Origin: Alkalibacterium sp046484155
GTDB lineage: Bacteria; Bacillota; Bacilli; Lactobacillales; Carnobacteriaceae_A
Assembly (NCBI RefSeq): GCF_046484155.1
Contig: NZ_JAWOBT010000084.1
Coordinates: forward strand, 1-19,669
DNA: 19,669 bases
Reading direction: 5' to 3'
Made by a program: the position numbers and the translations under genes. Below the pieces are notes generated by a model. It was given only the letters and a program-made list of their open reading frames with translations, did not search any database and was not told the origin of the DNA. Each line of letters starts with the position of its first letter. The stretch's first letter is position 1. Shown here piece by piece: positions 8,277 through 16,052 of the stretch.

Positions 8277-8290
8277 TGATAGCGGATACA
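8277..8290 (+). promoter_or_regulatory. Candidate cre-like site upstream of the aldo/keto reductase
   Basis: TGATAGCGGATACA fits the catabolite-responsive element pattern except for one base (T in place of the first conserved A). It lies just upstream of a candidate promoter, a position from which CcpA could act. Weak evidence by itself. Confidence 0.3.
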
Positions 8291-8296
8291 ATATTG

Positions 8297-8325
8297 TTGA
8301 GATAATATTCCAATAATGCTACGAT
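8297..8325 (+). promoter_or_regulatory. Candidate promoter of the aldo/keto reductase
   Basis: TTGAGA (8297-8302) and TACGAT (8320-8325) are 17 nt apart, about 80 nt before the start codon. The -10 box is only a four-of-six match. The remainder of 8143-8405 holds no gene that I can see. Confidence 0.4.
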
Positions 8326-8405
8326 TAAATCACTAAAGAACTAAAAAAGAAGGTGTGGATCAAGCTTTTGACGGCAGTTAACTATTAAGAGGAGGAAAAG
8401 ATTGT

Positions 8406-9389
8406 ATGGAATACACTAATTTGGGACGAACAGGATTGAAAGTCAGTAAACTATGTTTAGGAACAATGAATTTCGGTCCTTATACTAGTGAAAAAGATGC
8501 CTTTGCCATCATGGACAGAGCTTTGGAGGCGGGTATCAACTTCTTTGATACAGCCAATGTTTACGGGGGTAAGGGTCAAAGGGGACAAACAGAAGAAATC
8601 ATTGGTCGCTGGTTTGCCCAGGGAGGCGGCCGGCGAGAAAAAGTCGTTTTGGCGACTAAAGTTTATGGTGGTATGGAAGATGAAACCGATGGACCAAATC
8701 AGGAACGCGGACTTTCTGCCTTTAAAATCCGCCGACATTTGGAAGGCTCCCTAAAACGTCTGCAGACGGATCATGTTGAGCTGTATCAAATGCATCATAT
8801 TGAACGCCATGCACCTTGGGAAGAAATATGGGGCGTGTTCGAATCGTTAGTGAATCAAGGTAAGACTTATTATATTGGATCGAGCAACTTTGCCGGTTTC
8901 CATCTTGTCATGGCTCAAGCAGCAGCAGAGAAACGGAACTTTCTTGGACTGGTATCTGAACAGCACAAATACAACTTATTGTGCAGACTTCCAGAATTAG
9001 AAGTTCTCCCAGCTGCCAAAGAGTTGGGCATCGGGGTCATTCCCTGGAGTCCATTGGGCGGCGGTCTGCTCAGCGGTAAGATCCTTGATCCAGAACCAGG
9101 TTCAAGAAGTGAAAAGCGAGCAGCAGAGCTTTCTGACAAGGAACGTCACCAGTTAGAGGACTATTCCAAGCTATGTAAAGAACTTGGCGAATCTGAAGCA
9201 AACGTTGCCTTGGCCTGGCTGTTAGCCAACCCGGCTGTGACAGCGCCAATCATCGGTCCGAGAACAATGGACCAGTTGGAGCAGGCACTCAAGGCTCTTG
9301 AAATCGACTTCACAGAGGATGTTATGCAGGAACTGGACAGGATTTTCCCTGGCCCGGGCGGTCATGCTCCAGAAGCCTATGCATGGTAA
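8406..9389 (+). CDS. Aldo/keto reductase
   Basis: This is an NADPH-type oxidoreductase of the aldo/keto reductase superfamily acting on carbonyl compounds in the cytosol; the substrate is not predictable. The 327 residues form a complete (beta/alpha)8 protein. The N-terminal MEYTNLGRTGLKVSKLCLGT is the family hallmark. The catalytic tetrad is visible: Asp48 (FFDTA), Tyr53 (NVYGG), Lys85 (ATKVYGG) and His130 (LYQMHH). YIGSSNF (about 156-162) and IIGPRTMDQL near residue 280 contribute to the NADP site. It resembles the YajO/Tas-like group. AGGAGG lies 10 nt before the ATG. It stands alone between two terminators, so it is probably monocistronic. Confidence 0.92.
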   Translation: MEYTNLGRTGLKVSKLCLGTMNFGPYTSEKDAFAIMDRALEAGINFFDTANVYGGKGQRGQTEEIIGRWFAQGGGRREKVVLATKVYGGMEDETDGPNQERGLSAFKIRRHLEGSLKRLQTDHVELYQMHHIERHAPWEEIWGVFESLVNQGKTYYIGSSNFAGFHLVMAQAAAEKRNFLGLVSEQHKYNLLCRLPELEVLPAAKELGIGVIPWSPLGGGLLSGKILDPEPGSRSEKRAAELSDKERHQLEDYSKLCKELGESEANVALAWLLANPAVTAPIIGPRTMDQLEQALKALEIDFTEDVMQELDRIFPGPGGHAPEAYAW

Positions 9390-9482
9390 GGTGTGCTGAA
9401 TAAATATTTTTCATTACTGAAAGTAATACGGACGGGTCAGACAGAGATCGCAGGTTTGATCACGGTTGATCCCTTTATAAAT

Positions 9483-9530
9483 AAGCTTATCACTATTGAT
9501 TTATCTCAATAGTGATAAGCTTTATTTTTT
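9483..9530 (+). terminator. Terminator of the aldo/keto reductase
   Basis: A perfect 17-bp stem (9483-9499 with 9506-9522, arm AAGCTTATCACTATTGA) with a 6-nt loop is followed by TA and six T. It is a near copy of the tRNA-Val terminator at 1952-1999. Confidence 0.92.
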
Positions 9531-9621
9531 ATTATTGACGTCCACTTAATTCTTCTTCACTTTTTTAATTTCGACTGTGTTAGTATGAATGTATTATTTA
9601 TTTTGAAAGAAGGGGAATTAC

Positions 9622-11364
9622 ATGGCTACTTTATTCATACTGATGCTTGAACGGGTAGGGTTAATCATAGTTTTAGCTTATCTGCTCTTAAATATCCCTT
9701 ATTTCAAAAGGGTGCTGATGAAGAGAGAACGATGGAGCAGCAAAGTACAGCTCATAGTGATATTCGGTCTGTTCGCTTTCATATCTAATTTTACGGGTGT
9801 TGAAATCGGAGGAAACCAGCAGATCATCAATCAATTATTTACAACCCTCGATGCCGACTCTTCTCTGGCGAATACGCGTGTTTTAACGATCGGTATTTCC
9901 GGGTTGATCGGTGGTTCTCCCGTGGGGATCGCAGTGGGTATGATATCAGGCATCATCCGTTATCTGCAAGGGGGAAATGCCCCCCACATCTACTTGATTT
10001 CTTCAACATTGATCGGCATATTTTCAGGACTGGTTGGAGATCGGTTTATTGGAAAAAGACTGTTTCCAAGACCTGTGGACGGTATAATCATCGGTACGCT
10101 GACAGAGCTGGTTCAAATGACAATTATTCTGATTTTAAGTGCCAATATCCAGGAATCCTACCAGCTGGTCCAGCTCATTGCCCTGCCGATGATCATGACA
10201 AACAGTATTGGCATGGCGCTCTTTTTATCGATCATTCGCTCTTTCGATAAGCTGGAACAAGAAACGCGTGCGGTACAGACGCATGCCGTGCTGGAACTGG
10301 CTGAAGCAACCTTGCCTTATTTCCGTTCAGGTTTGAATGAAGCTTCTTCTTCTAAAGCAGCACGTATTATTCACGAAACGATGAAAGTATCGGCAGTCAG
10401 CATTACGGACAAAGACACCATCATGGCTCATGTCGGAGCTGCGAGCGATCATCACAAACCGCCCCATTCGATTGTGACCGATCTATCAAAAGAAGTCATT
10501 GCGACTGGAATGTTGAAAGAAGCAAGGTCCCATGAAGAGATTGGCTGTCATGTTGAAGGGTGCCCCCTGGAAGCGGCGCTCGTTATCCCCCTGACAGTCC
10601 AAAATGAAGTGCGGGGGACACTGAAATTTTATTTCACTGACAAAGATCAATTGACCTATGTAGAGAGGCAGCTGGCAGAAGGATTGGGGAAAATCTTTTC
10701 GAGTCAGCTGGAATTTGGAGAATTAGAGATGCAAAAACGACTGATGCAGGATGCAGAAATCAAATCGCTGCAAGCTCAGGTAAATCCGCATTTCTTCTTC
10801 AATGCCTTAAATACGATTTCGGCACTGATCCGTATCGACAGTGAAAAAGCCCGTGAGCTCCTTTATCAATTGAGCGCTTTTTTTCGGTCGAATTTACAAG
10901 GCGTTCGTCAGAATTTGATAACGATAGGAAAAGAGCTTCAGCAAGTGGATGCTTACCTGAGTTTGGAACAAGCACGCTTTCCTGATCGCTATCGTGTGAA
11001 AAAAAATATAGATGAAGGATTGCTCGATTATTCTATTCCTCCTTTTATGATTCAGATCCTCGTTGAGAATGCTATCAAACATGCGTTTGTTGGGAAGAAG
11101 GAAGATAATGAAGTGGTTATCAGCATAACCGAAGAAGTTGATTATTTACGTGTCGAAGTCAAAGACAATGGCATTGGGGTCGATCCAGCTATTCTGAAAG
11201 ATTTAGGAAAAAAAGAAATTCAATCGTCAGAAGGCACGGGATCGGCTATTGAAAACCTGAATAGACGATTGACAAGCTTGTTTGGAAAGGTTGCCGAGCT
11301 TGATTTTCAAACGGGTGATGAAGGGACAAGCGTCGTCAGTCATATACCAAAAAGGAGAGACTAA
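9622..11364 (+). CDS. LytS/BtsS-type sensor histidine kinase
   Basis: This is a membrane sensor kinase that autophosphorylates on His and passes the phosphate to the LytTR regulator encoded 3 nt downstream. In order: a multi-helix 5TMR-LYT sensor (about 1-205), a GAF-like domain (about 220-360, with cysteines at 309 and 314), the HisKA-like block QVNPHFFFNALNT with phospho-acceptor His390, and a HATPase domain with N-box VENAIKHA (481-488), DNGIGV (515-520) and GTGSAIENLNRRL (538-550). The 580-residue length matches LytS, BtsS and YpdA. AAGGGG precedes the start. Known relatives control lrgAB (LytS) or sense pyruvate (BtsS, YpdA). The neighbouring cstA gene favours a pyruvate-type signal here, by inference. 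Confidence 0.92.
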   Translation: MATLFILMLERVGLIIVLAYLLLNIPYFKRVLMKRERWSSKVQLIVIFGLFAFISNFTGVEIGGNQQIINQLFTTLDADSSLANTRVLTIGISGLIGGSPVGIAVGMISGIIRYLQGGNAPHIYLISSTLIGIFSGLVGDRFIGKRLFPRPVDGIIIGTLTELVQMTIILILSANIQESYQLVQLIALPMIMTNSIGMALFLSIIRSFDKLEQETRAVQTHAVLELAEATLPYFRSGLNEASSSKAARIIHETMKVSAVSITDKDTIMAHVGAASDHHKPPHSIVTDLSKEVIATGMLKEARSHEEIGCHVEGCPLEAALVIPLTVQNEVRGTLKFYFTDKDQLTYVERQLAEGLGKIFSSQLEFGELEMQKRLMQDAEIKSLQAQVNPHFFFNALNTISALIRIDSEKARELLYQLSAFFRSNLQGVRQNLITIGKELQQVDAYLSLEQARFPDRYRVKKNIDEGLLDYSIPPFMIQILVENAIKHAFVGKKEDNEVVISITEEVDYLRVEVKDNGIGVDPAILKDLGKKEIQSSEGTGSAIENLNRRLTSLFGKVAELDFQTGDEGTSVVSHIPKRRD

Positions 11365-11367
11365 GCG

Positions 11368-12102
11368 ATGAATGTATTGATAGTCGAAGATGAATACCTT
11401 GCACGAGCAGAATTGAGTCATCTGATAAAGAAGCATGAAAAAGTGAAGGCTGTTTTTGAAGCTGAATCAATTGAAGAAGCATTCAAAGCGCTACTCTCGA
11501 ATCAGGTGGGGATTGTTTTTATAGACATTCATTTGACCGACGAAAGCGGAATGACGCTGGCCGAACAGATCAAGAAAATGGAAAATCCGCCCATAGTTAT
11601 TTTTGCGACTGCTTATGATCATTATGCTGTTGAAGCATTTGAAAAGAACGCCAGGGATTACATTTTAAAGCCTTTTGAAGAAAAACGTGTCCTCCAAGCG
11701 CTAAATCGTGCGTTTGATTCTATCGAGGAGATGTCAGAGTCTCCTGCGAAAGAAAAAGTGTTGGAACATGCTTCGATAGAAAAAATACCGGTACAGACGG
11801 AGGACCGCATTTACATGTTCTCGAGACAAGATCTGCTATTGATAGAAGCAATACAAGGTAAAACGGCTGTTTATACTAAGGATAATAAACTGGAAACACG
11901 TGAGACGCTCCAGTCGTGGCAGGAAAAGCTGGAACCTTATTCCTTTATGCGGATCCACCGATCATACGTCGTCAACTTAAAGGCTATAACGGAGGTAGAA
12001 CCATGGTTCAATCACACCTATCAGCTCACGCTTAATAACGCTTTAACCGTTCCAGTAAGTCGGTCATATATCAATAACTTTCGTGAACGATTTGGTTTAT
12101 AG
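11368..12102 (+). CDS. LytTR-family response regulator
   Basis: This is the DNA-binding partner of the upstream kinase. The receiver domain (about 1-115) has the acidic pair Glu7/Asp8, phospho-acceptor Asp53 (FIDIHL), Thr81 and Lys101 (ILKPF). A linker leads to a LytTR domain (about 140-244) with the typical RIHRSYVVNLKAITEVEPW and LTVPVSRSYINNFRERFGL segments. The 244-residue length is normal for LytR, BtsR and YpdB. AAAGGAG precedes the start, and only three bases separate it from the kinase stop codon, so the two are cotranscribed. A strong terminator follows, so cstA is a separate unit and the likely regulatory target. Confidence 0.93.
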   Translation: MNVLIVEDEYLARAELSHLIKKHEKVKAVFEAESIEEAFKALLSNQVGIVFIDIHLTDESGMTLAEQIKKMENPPIVIFATAYDHYAVEAFEKNARDYILKPFEEKRVLQALNRAFDSIEEMSESPAKEKVLEHASIEKIPVQTEDRIYMFSRQDLLLIEAIQGKTAVYTKDNKLETRETLQSWQEKLEPYSFMRIHRSYVVNLKAITEVEPWFNHTYQLTLNNALTVPVSRSYINNFRERFGL

Positions 12103-12139
12103 GGTTTTTCATCCGTTCGTTTATGCAAGTCATCACTAT

Positions 12140-12173
12140 AAAAGTGCATTTCATCCTGAAATGCACTTTTTTT
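12140..12173 (+). terminator. Terminator of the two-component system operon
   Basis: A 14-bp perfect stem AAAAGTGCATTTCA/TGAAATGCACTTTT (12140-12153 with 12157-12170) with a three-base loop ends in a run of seven T (12167-12173). Confidence 0.93.
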
Positions 12174-12200
12174 CTATATTTTTCTTTACACTGTAAGTAA

Positions 12201-12214
12201 ATACAACGCTTACA
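12201..12214 (-). promoter_or_regulatory. Candidate cre site before cstA
   Basis: Read on the minus strand the bases are TGTAAGCGTTGTAT, 13 of 14 identical to the candidate cre before oppA and two mismatches from the consensus. TGTAAG (12192-12197) and CTTACA (12209-12214) also form an inverted repeat. A possible -35 box TTTACA lies at 12185-12190, but no convincing -10 box at normal spacing is visible. CcpA bound here would block cstA transcription. Confidence 0.4.
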
Positions 12215-12234
12215 AAAAATGGAGGAAAATTAGA

Positions 12235-13719
12235 ATGATGACATTAATTGGTGGTATCTTACTGTTGATTCTCGGCTATTTCACTTATGGTCGATATATA
12301 GAAAAGAATTTTTCAATCGAACCTGACCGGCCGACGCCGGCAGAAACACTTCGAGATGGGTATGACTTCGTGCCGATGCCCAAGTGGAAGAATGCGATCA
12401 TTCAACTATTGAATATCGCAGGCACAGGACCGATATTCGGACCCATCATGGGAGCCTTGTATGGTCCGATCGCTTATCTATGGATCATCATCGGTGCCAT
12501 CTTTGCCGGGGCCGTTCATGACTATATGATCGGAATGATTTCTCTGAGAAATGGTGGGGCTCATTTACCTGAACTGGCGAGCAAATATCTAGGGAAACCC
12601 TTGAAACATGTGGTAAATATCTTCGCAATGTTATTATTGTTGCTGGTCGGAACAGTGTTTGTAACCTCACCGGCTAATCTGATTTTATACTTTACACCGA
12701 GTTGGATGACGGTAGGGATGATTACGGTATTGATATTCATTTACTTCATCATTTCAACTGTGTTACCTATAGATAAAGCTTTAGGTAAAATCTACCCTAT
12801 CTTCGGTGCCATTTTGATCATCAGCACGGTGGCTATCGGTATAAGTTTGATGACGGGCGGACATACGTTACCAAACTTAAATGCTAGTTCATTTACCAAC
12901 ATACATCCGGACGGGACACCTATTTTCCCAATTATTTTCTTCACCATCTCATGTGGTGCGATTTCAGGGTTCCATGCAACACAGGCACCCATGGTTTCAC
13001 GCACGAGTACGAACGAAAGAGAAGGACGTTTCACTTTCTACGGTATGATGATTGCTGAAGGAGTCATTGCGATGATCTGGGCAGCGGCATCCATGGCACT
13101 GTTTGACGGTCAGACATTGAGCCAGATGATTGCGGCAGGAACACCATCAGCTGTTGTGAATCAGGTTAGTGTCTTACTGTTAGGTAATGTGATGGGAACG
13201 ATTGCTATCATCGGTGTTATCGTTTTACCTTTATCTTCAGGCTTGTCAGCGTTTAGAAGTTTACGTACGATCCTGGCAGAGTATCTAAATATTAAACAAG
13301 ATACGGTGAAAAAAATTCTAATGGTCACCTTACCACTTTATGCGATTTCCTTCGTATTGACGCAAGTAGATTTCAATCTGCTCTGGCGTTACTTTAACTG
13401 GGCAAACCAGGTTACAGCGGTTATTTCGCTACTCGTATCAACGCGTTACCTGTATCTTAAAGAGAAAAATTATTTTGTCACATTCGTTCCAGCGATTTTC
13501 ATGCTGTACGCTGTCGTTGTGTATATTGTCAGTCAGCCAATCGGTCTAGGTCTTGGGGTAGGATTAGTGACACATATAATTTCCTCTATTGTATCAGTCG
13601 GGCTACTTGTATTGTTCTGGAATTCCGGAAAAAAACAAAAAGAGGATCTCTTGCCCGATTCCCGTTTACTGAACGATCACTTAATTTATCCTGCGCCGAT
13701 TCCTGCGGGGGCAAATTAA
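12235..13719 (+). CDS. cstA: Carbon starvation protein A family transporter
   Basis: This is a polytopic membrane transporter of the CstA/BtsT family. Characterised E. coli members import pyruvate, and peptide uptake was proposed earlier. The 494 residues match the shorter Gram-positive form rather than the ~700-residue enteric proteins. Family blocks are GTGPIFGPIMGALYG (63-77) and AGAVHDYMIGMISLRNGG (91-108), then SGFHATQAPMVSRT, where Gly/His residues are conserved. Many hydrophobic helices follow. GGAGG lies 9 nt before the first of two adjacent in-frame ATG codons; the first is chosen. The adjacent LytS/LytTR pair mirrors BtsSR-btsT, so induction by extracellular pyruvate is a reasonable inference. 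The cre-like site suggests catabolite repression. Confidence 0.92.
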   Translation: MMTLIGGILLLILGYFTYGRYIEKNFSIEPDRPTPAETLRDGYDFVPMPKWKNAIIQLLNIAGTGPIFGPIMGALYGPIAYLWIIIGAIFAGAVHDYMIGMISLRNGGAHLPELASKYLGKPLKHVVNIFAMLLLLLVGTVFVTSPANLILYFTPSWMTVGMITVLIFIYFIISTVLPIDKALGKIYPIFGAILIISTVAIGISLMTGGHTLPNLNASSFTNIHPDGTPIFPIIFFTISCGAISGFHATQAPMVSRTSTNEREGRFTFYGMMIAEGVIAMIWAAASMALFDGQTLSQMIAAGTPSAVVNQVSVLLLGNVMGTIAIIGVIVLPLSSGLSAFRSLRTILAEYLNIKQDTVKKILMVTLPLYAISFVLTQVDFNLLWRYFNWANQVTAVISLLVSTRYLYLKEKNYFVTFVPAIFMLYAVVVYIVSQPIGLGLGVGLVTHIISSIVSVGLLVLFWNSGKKQKEDLLPDSRLLNDHLIYPAPIPAGAN

Positions 13720-13731
13720 TTAAATATATAT

Positions 13732-13783
13732 AAACAGCCTTACCATCATAGTCGATCAGACTTGATGGTAAGGCTGTTTTTTT
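13732..13783 (+). terminator. Terminator of cstA
   Basis: A 17-bp perfect stem (13732-13748 with 13763-13779; AAACAGCCTTACCATCA arm), extended inside by AGTC/GACT, is followed by T to 13783 (seven T in total). Confidence 0.94.
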
Positions 13784-13860
13784 GTATAAAAATCATGGTT
13801 TTCTGTTTGTTTCTAATAGTGATTGTCCGTAAATACGCTGGTATGTATCAAAAGAGAGCA

Positions 13861-14224
13861 GAATAGCGGAATGCGTGCCCTTCGTGGGCTGGAGAGAGGT
13901 GCGAAGGGCACGGAATAGCGGAATGCGTGCCATTCGCGAGCTGGAAAGAGGGGCGAAGGGAACGGAATAGCGGAATGCGTGCCCTTTGCGAGCTGGAAAG
14001 AGGTGCGAAGGGCACGGAATAGCGGGATGCGTGCCCTTCGCGAGCTGGAAAGAGGGGTGAAGGGAACGGAACAGCGGGATGCATGCCCTTCACGAGCTGG
14101 AAAGAGGTGCGAAGGGCATGGAATAGCGGAATGCGTGCCCTTCACGAGCTGCAAAGAGGGGTGAAGGGCACGGAACAGCGGAATGCGTGCCCTTCGCGAG
14201 CTGGAAAGAGCGGTGAAGGGAACG
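13861..14224. repeat. Seven tandem 52-bp hairpin repeats
   Basis: Seven head-to-tail copies of exactly 52 bp start at 13861, 13913, 13965, 14017, 14069, 14121 and 14173. Each begins GAATAGCGG or GAACAGCGG and contains an inverted repeat, GTGCCCTTCGC with GCGAAGGGCAC, around a 15-nt loop with GAGCTGGAAAGAG. Units 1, 3 and 5 end in a GGTGCGAAGGGC-type arm, while 2, 4 and 6-7 carry GGGGYGAAGGG or a variant, so the array looks built from 104-bp dimers. Paired changes in units 5 and 6 keep the stem intact. Frames run open through it because 52 is not a multiple of three, but no codon-like constraint is visible. There are no spacers, so it is not CRISPR. Confidence 0.93.
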
Positions 14225-14292
14225 CTGTGATAAAAAATATGACTTAAACGTTAAATTCTTTACTAAAAGTAGAGGTTTGATTTGAAAAAATG

Positions 14293-14324
14293 AAAAAACA
14301 CCAAGTCGACTGACTTGGTGTTTT
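14293..14324 (-). terminator. Terminator of the minus-strand ABC importer operon
   Basis: A 13-bp stem AAAACACCAAGTC/GACTTGGTGTTTT (14295-14307 with 14312-14324) with a four-base loop lies three bases after the ATPase stop codon. On the minus strand it is followed by a T run, then further T-rich sequence. Confidence 0.93.
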
Positions 14325-14326
14325 CA

Positions 14327-15130
14327 TTACGAAAGCAGCAGAGCATCTTCCGAGACGGCACTGCCGCTGTTTTGTTTAAACAAGTCAAGCAGATCGGGGA
14401 CGGTGAGGTGCTCTTTTTCTTCACCGGAGACATCCACGACGATGTGTCCGTTATTCATCATGATAAGGCGATTACCGTAAGTGATGGCCTGTTCCATGTT
14501 GTGCGTGATCATCAACGCGGTAAGTTTCTTTTCATTGATGATCTGATCTGTTAAATCCAAGACCATCTGACTGGTTTTTGGATCCAGAGCGGCCGTATGC
14601 TCATCCAAGAGCAGCAGCTTTGGTGTAACTAGCGAGGCCATCAGTAGGGTGAGGGCTTGACGCTGGCCGCCAGACAGCAGTCCCACGTCCATTTTCAAAC
14701 GATCTTCAAGTCCGAGTCCCAGTTTCTTCAGTTCTTCTTTATATAAACCCCGTTGTTTATTGCGAATGCCTCTACCGAGTCCACGTTTTTTCCCTCGTTT
14801 CCAGGCAATGGCTAAGTTCTCTTCAATGCTCAAGCGAGAAGCGGTACCCATTCTAGCATCCTGAAACACACGACTGATGTGTGACGCGCGTTTATAAGCC
14901 GATTCTTTCGTGATGTCTTGTCCGTCGATCAAAATTTCTCCTTCATCAACTGGAAAGCTTCCGGCGATACTGTTTAAGAAGGTAGACTTACCTGCGCCAT
15001 TTCCACCAATAACTGTGATGAAATCGCCTTCGTTCACTGTGAAATCGATGCCTTTCAGGACATGGTTTTCATTGACTGAACCCACTTCAAAACTCTTATG
15101 AATATTTTTCAGTTCTAACGCTGTAGCCAT
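14327..15130 (-). CDS. ABC transporter ATPase, TrpXYZ-type aromatic amino acid importer
   Basis: This is the energising subunit of the importer encoded by the three-gene minus-strand operon. The 267 residues carry Walker A GGNGAGKST (42-50), Q-loop FQDARMGT (88-95), signature LSGGQRQA (151-158), Walker B LLLLDE (171-176) and switch His209. The KRGKKRGLG-type basic stretch between Q-loop and signature is typical of ATPases paired with PF04392 binding proteins, from memory. A GGAGG site precedes the start and lies within the end of the permease gene (16-nt overlap), indicating coupled translation. It is last in the operon, and a terminator follows immediately. The substrate is inferred from the family and the leader peptide. 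Confidence 0.9.
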   Translation of the reverse strand: MATALELKNIHKSFEVGSVNENHVLKGIDFTVNEGDFITVIGGNGAGKSTFLNSIAGSFPVDEGEILIDGQDITKESAYKRASHISRVFQDARMGTASRLSIEENLAIAWKRGKKRGLGRGIRNKQRGLYKEELKKLGLGLEDRLKMDVGLLSGGQRQALTLLMASLVTPKLLLLDEHTAALDPKTSQMVLDLTDQIINEKKLTALMITHNMEQAITYGNRLIMMNNGHIVVDVSGEEKEHLTVPDLLDLFKQNSGSAVSEDALLLS

Positions 15131-16038
15131 GATAAGACTCCTCCTTTTTCAGTGGTTGCTTTAGCTTTCTTGTTTCGTTTAGGCAAACGTTCCTGAATTG
15201 CTGGAAGACGTAAGGCCAAGGCTAATAGAATAGCCGAGAATAGTTTCAAGTCTTGCGGATCGACGTTCATTTCTAAAACGATCAATATGAGTAAGCGGTA
15301 TATGACTGAACCCAAGACGACCGTCAATAGACGTTTGGCAATGGATAGGTTACGGAAGAACACTTCACCGATAATGATGGAAGCCAGGCCGATAACGATC
15401 GTGCCGATACCCATGCTGATATCAGCGTATCCGTTGTTTTGAGCGAGCAAGGCACCGGATGCGGCGATCATTCCGTTGCTCAACATATAGCCGATGACTT
15501 TCATGACGTTAGTCCGGATACCGTTGGCTTCGCTCATTTCATTATTGTCGCCGGTTGAACGGATGGCCAGTCCCACTTCAGTATGGAAAAACAGATGGAG
15601 TAGAAATATGACTATCCCAACGGCGATTGAACCGACCAGTAATACCGCATTGGTTTTGCTTAAGCCGAAAGTTTCAACTGTTCGAATAAGTGTCCCTTCT
15701 CCAAGCAGTGAAATGTTGGCTTGTCCCATGATGCGTAAATTAATGGAATAAAGGCCTGTCATGGTAATGATTCCTGAGAGCAAGGCCGGGATTTTCCATT
15801 TCGTATACAAGAATCCTGAGATGAATCCGGCTGCCATGCCGCCGAGAAGGGCGATCAGAACGGACAGCCAGGGAGCCATGCCGTTTACAATTAAACTGGT
15901 GCTGACTGCCGCGCCTAAGGGGAAACTGCCTTCTGTGGTTAAGTCAGCCACATTAAGAATGCGAAAAGTAATGTAGACGCCAATGGCCATGATCGACCAG
16001 AGTAAGCCTTGAGAAATGCTTGATAATAATAAAGCCAT
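15115..16038 (-). CDS. ABC transporter permease, TrpXYZ-type aromatic amino acid importer
   Basis: This is the membrane channel subunit, of the BPD_transp_2 superfamily (the fold shared with branched-chain amino acid and sugar permeases). The 307 residues contain eight or more hydrophobic segments. The N-terminal half includes FRILNVADLTTEGSFPLGAA, the conserved signature of this permease group, and the middle has the glycine-rich SNGMIAASGALLAQNNGYADISMGIG stretch, given here only as a region (about 188-213). The Lys-rich cytoplasmic tail KRNKKAKATTEKGG ends the protein. AAAGGAGG lies 8 nt before the ATG. It begins 14 nt after the lipoprotein stop codon and overlaps the ATPase gene. Confidence 0.9.
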   Translation of the reverse strand: MALLLSSISQGLLWSIMAIGVYITFRILNVADLTTEGSFPLGAAVSTSLIVNGMAPWLSVLIALLGGMAAGFISGFLYTKWKIPALLSGIITMTGLYSINLRIMGQANISLLGEGTLIRTVETFGLSKTNAVLLVGSIAVGIVIFLLHLFFHTEVGLAIRSTGDNNEMSEANGIRTNVMKVIGYMLSNGMIAASGALLAQNNGYADISMGIGTIVIGLASIIIGEVFFRNLSIAKRLLTVVLGSVIYRLLILIVLEMNVDPQDLKLFSAILLALALRLPAIQERLPKRNKKAKATTEKGGVLSWLQR

Positions 16039-16052
16039 GAATGATTCCTCCT

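Noticed and set aside
13813..14164. Long open frames on both strands across the 52-bp repeats
   Set aside because: They arise from the tandem repeat, whose unit length is not a multiple of three. The same sequence is read in all frames, no ribosome site is seen, and variation follows the hairpin rather than codons.
13861..14224. CRISPR array
   Set aside because: The units are contiguous, with no unique spacers, and no cas genes are nearby.
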